Assembly: GCA_016870195.1 (NCBI GenBank)
Contig: VGCC01000003.1
Span: forward strand, 1-64,000
Length of the DNA stretch: 64,000 nt
From: Actinomycetota bacterium
GTDB taxonomy: Bacteria; Actinomycetota; Actinomycetes; S36-B12
Direction: 5' to 3'
A model generated the notes under the pieces. That model was not told where the DNA came from and searched no databases. It saw nothing but the letters and a program-made list of their open reading frames with translations. Made by a program: the position numbers and the translations under genes. Position 1 is the stretch's first letter. Every line of letters begins with the position of its first letter. This document shows, one piece after another, positions 49,296 to 60,100 of this stretch.

Positions 49296-50459
49296 ATGCG
49301 AGTAACCGGAGTTCGAACCTTTCTCGTCAACGCTCGTTTGCGGAATTGGTTGTTCGTCAGAGTCGACACCGACGTCCCGGGACTCTTCGGCCTGGGTGAG
49401 GCCACACTGGAGTTTCAATCGGCGGCGGTTGCCGCCTGCGTCGAGGAACTTGCGGAAATCGTGATCGGATCCAATCCATGTCACGTCTCACGGGCGTGGG
49501 AACATCTGTACCGGTACCCCTTCTTCAAGGGTGGAACGGTAACGATGTCGGCCATTAGCGGCATCGATCAGGCCCTTCATGACATCGCCGCCAAGAGTCT
49601 GGGAGTTCCCCTCTGGCAGTATCTCGGGGGTCTAGTGCGTGATCGCGTCCGCATGTACGACCACGTGGGAGGCGGAAACTCTGATGCCGTCTACGGAGGT
49701 ATGGAGGACGGACTGGCGGAGCGCATACACGAAAGCAAGCAAGACGGTTTCAACGCGATAAAGATACTTGCGATCCCGCGATCCCGGCCAATCGACGGTA
49801 TCGCCCCACTGCGCGCTGCCGAACGGGCAATGGCAGTCGCACGGGAAGCAGCAGGGCCAGACATGGACATAATGGTTGATTTTCATGGACGCACCTCTCC
49901 TGCGATGGGTCTTCAATTCGCAAAGATGCTGGAACAGTTCTCCCCTCTCTTCATCGAGGAGGTCGTTGGACCGGAGTTGCCCGCGACCGAAATGGCACGC
50001 GTTACCCGCGGCACGACGATCCCGGTGGCGGCTGGTGAACGATTGCTCCATCGTGAGCAGTTCCTTCCACTCCTGAACGCTCGGGCGATATCAGTGGCGC
50101 AACCGGATGTATGTCACGCGGGCGGGATCACGGAGACGATGCGAATCGGTGCTTTGTGCGGGACATTCGGGGTGGTGTTGGCACCGCACAATCCCTTGGG
50201 TCCGATCGCCACCATGGTCAACATCCATATCGGTTTCGCATTGCCGAACTTCCTGATCCAGGAAGTCATGCGTTCGGATGTCCCATGGCGGGAGGAGGTC
50301 GTATCCGGAGTCGCCCCCATCGTCGATGGCCACGTGCTGCCCCCGACCCAGCCAGGTATCGGGGTTGAGATCGATGAGTCCAAGGCCGCTAAACATCCCT
50401 ATGTCGCGAGTATGCCGGTGCGCTGGGTACACGAAGACGGAGGTACCGCGGAATGGTGA
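49296..50459 (+). CDS. enolase superfamily (MR/MLE) enzyme, paralog 6 (galactonate/mannonate dehydratase-like)
   Basis: AISGIDQALHDIAAKSLGVPLWQYLGG; MDIMVDFHGRTSPAMGLQ; SPLFIEEVVGPEL; LAPHNPLGPIATMVNIHIGFALPNFLIQE. Confidence 0.9.
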   Translation: MRVTGVRTFLVNARLRNWLFVRVDTDVPGLFGLGEATLEFQSAAVAACVEELAEIVIGSNPCHVSRAWEHLYRYPFFKGGTVTMSAISGIDQALHDIAAKSLGVPLWQYLGGLVRDRVRMYDHVGGGNSDAVYGGMEDGLAERIHESKQDGFNAIKILAIPRSRPIDGIAPLRAAERAMAVAREAAGPDMDIMVDFHGRTSPAMGLQFAKMLEQFSPLFIEEVVGPELPATEMARVTRGTTIPVAAGERLLHREQFLPLLNARAISVAQPDVCHAGGITETMRIGALCGTFGVVLAPHNPLGPIATMVNIHIGFALPNFLIQEVMRSDVPWREEVVSGVAPIVDGHVLPPTQPGIGVEIDESKAAKHPYVASMPVRWVHEDGGTAEW

Positions 50460-50639
50460 TGGTGCTCAACGTCGATTCCCTGGAACGGACCACGGATTTC
50501 ATGGTGCAAGGCCACGGTCCAAAATGACTTCCAGCCTCACCGAAGACTGTGGGCCGCCCGGTGTTCTCAATGGCGACGATCGAAGTGCGATTCGCGAGCC
50601 AACTTGATCCTCAAGGGCGGATCGCCTCTGGTACCGACG

Positions 50640-50667
50640 GGAGGACGAACTCTTTGGTTCGTCCTCC
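50640..50667. terminator. perfect 11-bp stem-loop upstream of FAD-linked oxidase gene
   Basis: GGAGGACGAAC-TCTTTG-GTTCGTCCTCC; no T-tract. Confidence 0.6.
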
Positions 50668-50712
50668 GGACGGCCACGATGATGTTCGGATTACAGCTCC
50701 TTCGGAAGTGAT

Positions 50713-53573
50713 GTGAGCGAGTTGGTTGCCCATGGTTCCGCAGGCGCTCACCTGCTTGAGGAGAGCGCGCGCCTTGACTCGAATCCCGACGGTGAAGTTG
50801 GCAGCATCATCAGTCAGGCATATGCGCGCGACGCATCGCACTTCCTGCTAGTGCCCAAGGAGGTGCATTTCCCCGATTCCGTTGAAGAAGTAGTCCGTAT
50901 CTTCCACCTGGCCAAAGTCACACGAGAGCCGGTCACTTTTCGATCTGGCGGCTCCAGTCTGAGTGGCCAAGGTGTCACGAGGGCGACACTGCTCGATACA
51001 AGGAAGCACTTCGGTCGAGCGACAGTCCTGGACGACGGTCGCCGAATCCGCGTGGAGCCCGGCGTAACCATCCGTTACGCCAACGTCCTACTCCAGCGTT
51101 ATCGCAATCGGCTCGTTCCTGACCCTGCCAGCGAGATCGCCTGCACAATGGGTGGAGCGCTTGCGAACAACTCCAGCGGGATGACGTGCGGGACGGAATT
51201 TAACGCTTACAAGAGGCTGGAATCGATGGTTTTCGTCCTTCCCTCGGGCACCGTCATCGACACCTCGGCACCCGAGGCGCGTGATCGGTCCGTGTCGAGG
51301 AGCCGGAAATCTATAGTGGACTTCTGTCCTTGAGAGACCGGATCAGGAGCAATCCGCATTCCGTGTCCGAGATTGAGCGACTCTTCTCCATCAAGAATAC
51401 GATGGGGTACTCGATCAACACCTTCGTTGACTTCGATGATCCTGTCGACATCTTGTGTCACCTACTGATCAGCAGTGAAGGGACTTTGGGTTTCATTGCG
51501 TCGGCAGTGCTTCGATCCGTGCCGATACCCGGCTTCACCTCTACCGCGTTAGCCGTCCTTCCGTCGCTCGCGACCGCAAGCGACGCACTGCAGGACCTAA
51601 CTGCAACGAGGTGTCGTGCTATCGAACTCATGGATGCTCGAGCAATACGGGTGGCAAGCCAAGCAACGGACGCATCGGAACTGCTTCCCGCACTCGACCT
51701 GGGTAGTGAGGCCGTCCTGCTTTTCGAGATTGCCGGTGAATCCCCGGAGGAATTGCGATCGAATGTCGCCGACGTAGAGTCGGTCATCGCCAGATCCCGG
51801 GCCACTCGGTTCTTGGTGGCCCCGGATACCGCATCCGAGAACAGGATTTGGCGGGCACGCAAGGGCTTGTACGCATTGGTTGCCTTAGCTCGACCTCAAG
51901 GCACGTCAGCACTACTCGAAGACGTCGCCGTTCCCATGCATCGTCTGGCACAGACCTGCTCGGGGCTTTCGAACTTGCTGGAGGAGTTCCATTACCGCGA
52001 TAGCGTCATGTTCGGCCACGCACGCTATGGAAACCTGCACTTCCTGCTCAGCGAGAACTTCGCATCCTCCTCGGGACTCGACCGATATGCCCGCTTCACC
52101 GAGCGGCTAGTCGATCTGGTTCTTGACAACAGGGGCACCCTCAAGGCCGAGCACGGCACGGGCCGAGTGATGGCGCCTTATCTGGAGCGTAAATACGGCC
52201 CTGAATTGTTGTCCGTGATGGTTGAAGTCAAGCGGCTCATCGATCCTCACGGCATCCTCAATCCCGACGTAATCATCTCCCAAGATCCCCTGATCCACCT
52301 CAAGGATCTGAAGACGATGCCACCGGTCGAAGAAGTCGTAGATCGATGCGTGGATTGTGGCTTCTGTGAACCCGTGTGTCCGAGTCGAAAGTTCACTACG
52401 ACTCCTCGACAGAGAATGGCCATCCGACGAGCAATGTCACTCGCGCGGGAATCCGGGAATACCGAGCTCCTTGATTCCCTGGGGGTGGAATCGTCGCTCG
52501 AGGTCGTCGATAGTTGCGCAGTCGATGGCATGTGCAGCACCGTCTGCCCGCTAGGAATCAACACCGGCACGTTAGTCGAGCAGTTGCGTCAAGAGCGCAA
52601 CTCCAGAGCCGAACAACGGCTGGGGGTATGGGGAGCCGATCACTGGGGCCTGAATGCCGCATTGGTTTCATTCGGCATCACTGTTTCACGGAGGATCCCC
52701 CGGCTCACCAGCCGGCTTGCGACTAAGGCGCGCCTGGTGACCTCGAGTTCGAAGATCCCTCGAGTCGACGAGGACCTACCCCGAGGCGGCCACCCTCGTA
52801 GGCCTGTCCGTGCAGACAATCCAGAGATCATTTACTTGCCTTCGTGCATGAACACCTTGTTCTCCGCTCCGGAGAACTCCATGGGTGTGAGTCGTTCCTT
52901 CCTAGCCCTTTGTCGCGAAGCGGGCATCTCCGTGCGGATACCGACAGGAATCGACGAACTCTGTTGTGGCACCCCGTGGAAACCTAAGGGTCTGGATCGG
53001 GGCTATCGACGTATGCGAGAGTCTGTGCGCAGCACGGTGGTCCGTGAGACGAGAGAGGGCGAGATCCCGTTGGTGACCGACGCCAGTTCGTGCACTGAGG
53101 GATTCATAAAGTCTCTCGAAGGCCTTGATCTCCCATCTGCTAGCAACATCAGAGTTTTCGACGTCGTCTCCTTTACCGTCTACGAATTGATGCCGCGACT
53201 GCCGAAGGTGGAGCGTAAGTTCGACTCGCTAGCTCTGCATCCCACCTGTTTGATCATCCGGCTTGGTTTGGAGCAGGACCTCAAAGAACTTACCTCAGAG
53301 GTGGCCCACAGGACGATGATCCCGAATGCCTGGGGGTGCTGTGCATTCGCTGGCGATAGGGGACTGCTGGTCCCAGGCCTTACACGAGCGGCCACCGAGG
53401 ATCAGGCGCACGAAGTCAAAGAAGCAAAGTCCGCGATTCACGCTAGTTGTAACAGAACCTGCGAGATTGGGATGTCACGGGCGACAGGTGAGCCCTACTC
53501 GCACATCCTTGAGTACCTGGCACAAGCACTCGGCATTGAGGTCGACAACTACAGAGAAGGAGCACGCTCATGA
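50713..53573 (+). CDS. FAD-linked oxidase / Fe-S (GlcD-CCG type) oxidoreductase, split by apparent 1-nt deletion near 51288
   Basis: ORFs 50713..51333 and 51330..53573 are colinear: VTFRSGGSSLSGQGVTRATLLDTRKHF...PEARDR | VEEPEIYSGLLSLRDRIRSNPHSV...ISSEGTLGFIASAV...CVDCGFCEPVCPSRK...CCGTPWKPKG...GCCAFAGDRG. Confidence 0.85.
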
Positions 53574-54430
53574 GAATCGGTCGTTTGGGAAATGTCGGCG
53601 CCGAAAGGCCTATTATCTTCGTGGGATCCGATGGGTACGTCGAAATGGCTGACGTGATCGACGAGGTGAGCGCCGACTTCCTCTCGTCCATGGACGTGCC
53701 ACTGCTCGAGCACGCGGTGGATGCCAAAGACGCAGCCGGCGAGGTAAAGTCACTCAATGACGAACGGATCGGATCGCCGATTACGCAGCCGCATCGAATC
53801 GTGTGTATCGGACTCAATTACGCCGATCACGCGGCCGAATCCGGCATGCCCATCCCCGAAGAGCCAATCGTCTTCAACAAGGCGCCGAACACCCTTGTTG
53901 GTCCGAATGATGACGTGATCATTCCCAAGGCCAGCTCGAAGACCGACTGGGAGGTCGAGCTTGGAATTGTGGTGGGGCAGCGGTGCAGCTACCTGGAGTC
54001 TCCTGTTGAGGCATGGGACCACATTGCCGGCTTCGTCCTTGTCAACGACGTTTCGGAGCGGGAGTTCCAGCTCGAACGAGGGGGTCAATGGGTCAAGGGA
54101 AAGTCGTGTGCCACGTTCAACCCCTGTGGACCGTGGCTGGCGACTGCGGACGAGCTCCCCGATGTCCAGGATCTTGCCATGTGGTTGAACGTGAACGGCG
54201 AGCGCATGCAGTCGGGTTCCACGGCCACCATGATCTTCTCCGCGTCCCATATCGTCTGGTACCTCAGCCAGTTCATGGTTCTGGAGCCGGGGGACCTGAT
54301 CAACACGGGGACGCCACCGGGAGTAGGGATGGGCAAGAGCCCACAGCGCTACCTCAAGCCCGGTGACGTCATGACCCTCGGCATGGACCACCTCGGCACC
54401 CAAAGACAGAAACTCATGCCACACACCTGA
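53570..54430 (+). CDS. fumarylacetoacetate hydrolase-family protein
   Basis: IVCIGLNYADHAAESGMPIPEEPIVFNKAPNTLVGPNDDV, DWEVELGIVVGQRC, VLVNDVSEREFQLERGGQWVKGKSC, INTGTPPGVGMG. Confidence 0.94.
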   Translation: MRIGRLGNVGAERPIIFVGSDGYVEMADVIDEVSADFLSSMDVPLLEHAVDAKDAAGEVKSLNDERIGSPITQPHRIVCIGLNYADHAAESGMPIPEEPIVFNKAPNTLVGPNDDVIIPKASSKTDWEVELGIVVGQRCSYLESPVEAWDHIAGFVLVNDVSEREFQLERGGQWVKGKSCATFNPCGPWLATADELPDVQDLAMWLNVNGERMQSGSTATMIFSASHIVWYLSQFMVLEPGDLINTGTPPGVGMGKSPQRYLKPGDVMTLGMDHLGTQRQKLMPHT

Positions 54431-54489
54431 TGCAGAGCATCCCACCTTTGCAGGTCCTACCGCAAACTGATCCTGATCCTGACCCGGTT

Positions 54490-54598
54490 TCACGGACTTG
54501 CTGGGGAGGCGACCAGGCCCAGTGCTGCGTGTTGTATCTCGAACTCGAGTGGTGTCTTCCAGTTGAGGTAGCTGTGTCGTCGGCGAGTGTTGTGGGCC
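54490..54598 (-). mobile_element. IS3-family OrfB C-terminal remnant at island right junction
   Basis: Minus frame reads AHNTRRRHSYLNWKTPLEFEIQHAALGLVASPASP*, the typical C-terminus of IS3 OrfB integrase. Confidence 0.75.
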
Positions 54599-54901
54599 GT
54601 TGGGTTCGCACTCTTCGCCCTCGTTGTCGTCGGAACACTCGCCTTCGACCTGGGGGCGAATCCCTACGACCACATCACGCGTTCGTTCCACGAACGCTTC
54701 GGGTGGCCATTGTGGGTCTCACGCCTGACGTTCGACGCGGTCATCCTGATCCTGGCATTCCTGGTGGGTGGTGCGTGGGGAGCCGGAACGATCGCGATCC
54801 TCGTCCTGATGCCCCTTGCGCTAGCAGTGGCGACCCCGCGCGTGCGCGCGTGGGTGCACGCGTCCGACGCCTCTGAAGGTCACGTAAGTGATGTCCAGTA
54901 G
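54598..54901 (+). pseudogene. YczE-like membrane protein, C-terminal half
   Basis: VGFALFALVVVGTLAFDLGANPYDHITRSFHERFGWPLWVSRLTFDAVILILAFLVGGAWGAGTIAILVLMPLALAVATPRVRAWV; pairs with N-terminal half at 13269..13574. Confidence 0.72.
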
Positions 54902-54934
54902 CGGTTGAGGGGGTTGGCTTCCACCTCTACTTAC

Positions 54935-55126
54935 TCACTGGCGTGGACATTGAGTGAAACTTTTGGATTCCGACCGCCGAATCGTGTGTTCCTCAAGCGG
55001 CTGGCCGCAGCGGGGACACGGGCCAGATGCGACCTCAGGGCTGGTCCTTGGTTCGTTAATCGGGCTGTTTTGGGCTGGCCCGTAGAACATGAGCGCGATC
55101 CTTGTAAACCAGTTCGGCCGCTGCAT
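54935..55126 (-). CDS. small zinc-ribbon-like protein (63 aa)
   Basis: MQRPNWFTRIALMFYGPAQNSPINEPRTSPEVASGPCPRCGQPLEEHTIRRSESKSFTQCPRQ; CPxCG pair; no further support. Confidence 0.4.
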   Translation of the reverse strand: MQRPNWFTRIALMFYGPAQNSPINEPRTSPEVASGPCPRCGQPLEEHTIRRSESKSFTQCPRQ

Positions 55127-55246
55127 CCGTGGCTCCTGCCTTGTACCCAGGTATTGAGACAGTATCGGCAGGTGCCTGTACGCGCTCGTCGAATCGCGCC
55201 GAATACGACGTCTGAACCGAAGTTCATCGCGGGGACATACAGTTTT

Positions 55247-56068
<822 letters not shown>

Positions 56069-56088
<20 letters not shown>

Positions 56089-57124
56089 CCCTTCCCTTCA
56101 CGACGGATCGAATCTGATCGGTGATGCGCGCGACGTCCGGCACCACCACATCCTCGAGCACCGGGGACACCGGCAAGGGGACATCGTGACCGGCAATGCG
56201 ACGAATTGGCGCACGCAAGGATCCGAATCGCTCACCCGCGACACGTGCGGCAAGTTCCGCACCCCAACCACCGGTGAAGGTGTCCTCATGGGCGATCACG
56301 AGTCGACCGGTCTTGTCGAGCGAGGTGTAGACGGTCTCGACGTCGAAGGGGAGGAGAGAGAGCGGGTCGATCACCTCGCACTCGATTTCTTCCCCGGCCA
56401 GGATCTCGGCAGCGGCCAGGCAGCGATAGAGCGTCAGGTGAGTCGCGACGACGGTGACGTCGGTGCCGGAGCGTTTCACCACGGCTTTCCCGATGGGAAC
56501 GAGCTACTCCTCCGTGGGAACGTGCGCGGTGAGATCCATGCCGCCCGCACTCTCACGACCCTTGCTCCCGTACAGCAACTTGTGTTCGAAGACGAGAACG
56601 GGATCATCGTCGCGAATCGCGGTCTTCATGATCCCTTTGGCGTGGTACGCGTCCGAGGGGCACACGACTTTCAGGCCGGGGACGTGGATGAAGTAGCTCT
56701 CCGGGGACTGGCCGTGCTGCGCACCGCGGTTGGATGCTCCGACGGGGAGTCGCAGCACCAGCGGAACCTTGAGCTTGCCTCCGGACATGTAGCGCATCTT
56801 CGCTGCCTGGTTCACGATCTCGTCCATGCATTCGAAGATGAAGTCCGAGTACTGGAGGTCGGGGATGGGACGCATGCCCATCATCGCCGCGCCCACGGCC
56901 GCGCCCGCGATCGCCTTCTCGCTGATCGGGGTGTCGATGATGCGTTCGTGCCCGAACTTCTCCGGGAGCCCGAGGTAGACGCCGAAGGCACCGCCGAATC
57001 CACCGGGGATCCCTATGTCCTCCCCGATGAGAAATACACGCTCGTCGCGCTCCATCTCCTCAGCAATGGCCTCACGGATCGCTTCACCGATGGATAGCCG
57101 GCGTTCCGTCGAGTCCGTGCTCAT
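56069..57124 (-). pseudogene. E1 component beta subunit, second set, interrupted by in-frame TAG at 56504-56506
   Basis: MSTDSTERRLSIGEAIREAIAEEMERDERVFLIGEDIG...MDLTAHVPTEE*LVPIGKAVVKRSGTDVTVVATHLTLYRCLAAAEIL...; both pieces in the same frame. Confidence 0.88.
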
Positions 57125-58140
57125 GACCGCTCACCCACGACAGAAGGGATCGGGAATGGATCGGCGTAGACGTCGGTGAAAGCCAGCGTGGCGTCGGGGA
57201 GAGGTGACTGGCGGGCGAATTCGACCGCATCATCGAGTTCGGTCTCGATCTCCGCATCGATCTGGGTGATCGCCTGCTCATCGGCAGGGTCGCGGGCCAG
57301 GATCGCGTCCCTCATCCGCGTGATCGGATCGAGCTCCTTCCAGGTGTCCTCCTCTTCGCGTCCCCGGTACTTGCGCGCGTCACCGCGACTGTGACCGGCG
57401 AAGCGGTAGGTCTTCGCTTCGATGAGCATCGGACCGTGACCCGAGGCCGCGTGCTCACGCGCCTGCTGCATCGCCGCGCGCACAGCCACTGGGTCCATCC
57501 CGTCCACACTGATCGCGGGGATCCCGTAGGCCTTGACGCGCTCCGTGACCTCGGGGACGAGGGTGGTGAGGTGGTACGCGGTGGATGCTCCGTAGAGGTT
57601 GTTCTCGCACACATACACGATCGGGAGTTTCTGCACCGCGGAGAAGTTCAGCCCCTCGTGGAAAGCCCCCTCATTGGTGGCACCCTCCCCGAAGAAGCAG
57701 GCGGCCACCTGCCCCGACTTCTGGAGTTTGAAGGCAAGGCCCATGCCGCTGACGACGCTGACCCCGCCGGCGACGATTGCGATTGCGGGAACCATGCCTA
57801 CGTCCGGGTCGCCGAGGTGCATCGACCCGCCCTTACCGCCGCAGCAACCGGTCGCCTTGCCATAGAGCTCGGCCATCGCCGCGCGCATGCTCACACCCTT
57901 GGCGATGGCGTGACCGTGGGGTCGATGCGTGGAGGTGATCCAGTCGTCGGCCGCGAGCGCCTCGCAGACTCCGACGGCCACCGCTTCCTGCCCCTGATAC
58001 TGGTGGACGGTGCCGGGGAGTTCGCCCTTGAGAAACAGTTGGTAGACCTTGTCCTCGAAGCGACGCAAACGCACCACCTGCCGGTAGAGGCGCAGTGCTG
58101 TCTCCCGGTCCACCCCGGTGAGATCAATCGGTGTGCTCAT
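57121..58140 (-). CDS. E1 component alpha subunit, second set
   Basis: FFGEGATNEGAFHEGLNFSAVQKLPIVYVCENNLYG; EAKTYRFAGHSRGDARKYR; ATGA overlap with E1 beta. Confidence 0.94.
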   Translation of the reverse strand: MSTPIDLTGVDRETALRLYRQVVRLRRFEDKVYQLFLKGELPGTVHQYQGQEAVAVGVCEALAADDWITSTHRPHGHAIAKGVSMRAAMAELYGKATGCCGGKGGSMHLGDPDVGMVPAIAIVAGGVSVVSGMGLAFKLQKSGQVAACFFGEGATNEGAFHEGLNFSAVQKLPIVYVCENNLYGASTAYHLTTLVPEVTERVKAYGIPAISVDGMDPVAVRAAMQQAREHAASGHGPMLIEAKTYRFAGHSRGDARKYRGREEEDTWKELDPITRMRDAILARDPADEQAITQIDAEIETELDDAVEFARQSPLPDATLAFTDVYADPFPIPSVVGERS

Positions 58141-59057
58141 GCTCGTGCACCCGTTCGGAGGTCTGCCGCGCGGTTGCTTCCGCCATAGAGACGGATGAGT
58201 GCGCGCACCGAATCGGTGACCGCGGCCTTACCCGCCTCGAGGAAGTCCGTGTCCTTGTGCGAGCCGACGAGATCGTGCACGGACTCCTGACCCGACCAAC
58301 TCCCGGCGTTGGCCATGACTGCTTCCAGGAACGCCTTCTTCAACCGGGTTCCGACGTTGAATTTGGCCACTCCCGAACCGATGGCAGCGGCAACGTCCTC
58401 GGGAGGGAACCCCGTGCCGCCGTGGATCGCCAGCGGGACATCAACCGCGGCGTCGATCTGTTGCAGGCGGGTCAGGTCGATCGATGCGGTGCCGGCAGTG
58501 AGGAGGTGCACGTTCCCGACGGCGACGGCTAGGCAGTCGACGTCGGTATCCGCGACGAACTGACGTGCCTCATCGGGGTCCGTCATGTACGAGTATTCGT
58601 CGGCGATACGGCCACCCACATAGTCCGGCAGGCTGCCGAACTCCGCCTCGACGGCGACTCCGGAGGCGTGTGCCACCTGCACGAGCGTCGCGACCGCGTC
58701 GCGCGCCTTGTCCACCGGCCAGCGGTGACTGTCGATCATCACTGCGTTGAAGCCGCACTCGATGCCCCGGATCGCCTGCTCGAGGGTGTGGGTCTCGTTG
58801 AGGAGAAAGGAGACTGGAACATCGCAGCCCTCGAGGATCGTCCGCCCCATGGCGCCGAGGAAGGGGATTCCGCGATCGTCGAGCCACGGATCCGCGAGCA
58901 TGGTGGCGCCGAAGCCGACGATGACGGGGGCCTTCTCGGCGCGGGCGGCATCGAGTACCGCCTCGAAGGAGTAGCTATCCCAACTCTCGAAGTAGCCAAC
59001 CGCGTACCCGTTGTCTCGGGCGTGGGAGAGCAGGACGGGGAGTGGAAGAAGTGGCAT
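58137..59057 (-). CDS. class II fructose-bisphosphate/tagatose-type aldolase family
   Basis: PLLPLPVLLSHARDNGYAVGYFESWDSYSFEAVLDAARAEKAPVIVGFG; VSFLLNETHTLEQAIRGIECGFNAVMIDSHRWP; PLAIHGGTGFPPEDVAAAIGSGVAKFNVGT. Confidence 0.92.
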   Translation of the reverse strand: MPLLPLPVLLSHARDNGYAVGYFESWDSYSFEAVLDAARAEKAPVIVGFGATMLADPWLDDRGIPFLGAMGRTILEGCDVPVSFLLNETHTLEQAIRGIECGFNAVMIDSHRWPVDKARDAVATLVQVAHASGVAVEAEFGSLPDYVGGRIADEYSYMTDPDEARQFVADTDVDCLAVAVGNVHLLTAGTASIDLTRLQQIDAAVDVPLAIHGGTGFPPEDVAAAIGSGVAKFNVGTRLKKAFLEAVMANAGSWSGQESVHDLVGSHKDTDFLEAGKAAVTDSVRALIRLYGGSNRAADLRTGARA

Positions 59058-59067
59058 CAGACAGTTC

Positions 59068-60042
59068 CTAGTGTGGTCGCTGGATCCAGTGAAGTTCGAC
59101 CTGCGCCATGTGTTCGCGCGCTTCCTCTTCCGTGAACAGGGTGGAATGACAGCCTAGACCGCGACAGACGGATGCACCGAGGGCCGCGGCGTAGCGCAGG
59201 GTGTCCTCGATCGGCCACTCACGCAGCATTCCGATCACGATTCCCGCCGTGAATGCGTCTCCGGCCCCGGAACCATCGACGTAGTCGATGGCTAGCGGGC
59301 GCAGCTGGATGATCTGCGTGGGGTCGGCGTAGATCGCTCCGTCGGTACCGCAGGTGATGGCCACCCACGGACAGCCCCAGCTCAGGAGCGTTGTCGCTTG
59401 GGCGATCGGATCGGACTCACCCGTGATGACGGCGGCCTCGTCTTCATTGGGGAGGAACCCGTCGATGTGGGTCAGCAGGGGCTTTACCCGGTCTCCAACA
59501 TTGCTCTCACCCAGAGGTACGGCGACGTCGAGTAGCACCCGGGCCCCTGAAGCACGTGCACGGTCCATGACCTCGATCAAGTCCGCGGGGTCAACATTGG
59601 GGAGCACGAGGAACCCACCGATGACCAGGATCTCCGCACCTTCAGCCGCGGCGTCGATCTCCGCTGCGGTGTACTCGGCGTTGGCGCCGACGCAGTGCAT
59701 GAAGCGCCGATCATCCCCGGTGACGGAGAGGACGACGGTCTGCGAGGTGGTGCTGGTCGTGCTGCGCACGATCCCCGTCGTGTCCACACCGGCGGACGCG
59801 AGTTCGTCGATGATCTGCTGGCCGAGCGCATCGCTGCCGACGCGCCCACTCACACGGACCCGGATGCCGAGGTTTGCCAGGTCGATGCCAGTGTTCGCGG
59901 CACAACCCCCGGACTGGTAGAGCGGGGGACCGACGGATACGAGTTGCCCCGGACGAGGAACCTCGGGGAGTGGTGGGACGAAGAGATCAGAGACCAGGAT
60001 CCCGGCACACACCACCTGGGGATCGTCGGTCGAAGAGGGCAC
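59068..60042 (-). CDS. PfkB-family carbohydrate kinase
   Basis: VVCAGILVSDLFVPPLPEVPRPGQL, GGCAANTGIDLANLG, VDGSGAGDAFTAGIVIGML. ORF opens at 60231; GTG 60042 preferred. Confidence 0.92.
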   Translation of the reverse strand: MPSSTDDPQVVCAGILVSDLFVPPLPEVPRPGQLVSVGPPLYQSGGCAANTGIDLANLGIRVRVSGRVGSDALGQQIIDELASAGVDTTGIVRSTTSTTSQTVVLSVTGDDRRFMHCVGANAEYTAAEIDAAAEGAEILVIGGFLVLPNVDPADLIEVMDRARASGARVLLDVAVPLGESNVGDRVKPLLTHIDGFLPNEDEAAVITGESDPIAQATTLLSWGCPWVAITCGTDGAIYADPTQIIQLRPLAIDYVDGSGAGDAFTAGIVIGMLREWPIEDTLRYAAALGASVCRGLGCHSTLFTEEEAREHMAQVELHWIQRPH

Positions 60043-60100
60043 GCGGAAAGTCTGCCATCCGACATGGGGATCGCGCGGCCGGATCTCTAGGTCACTGGCA

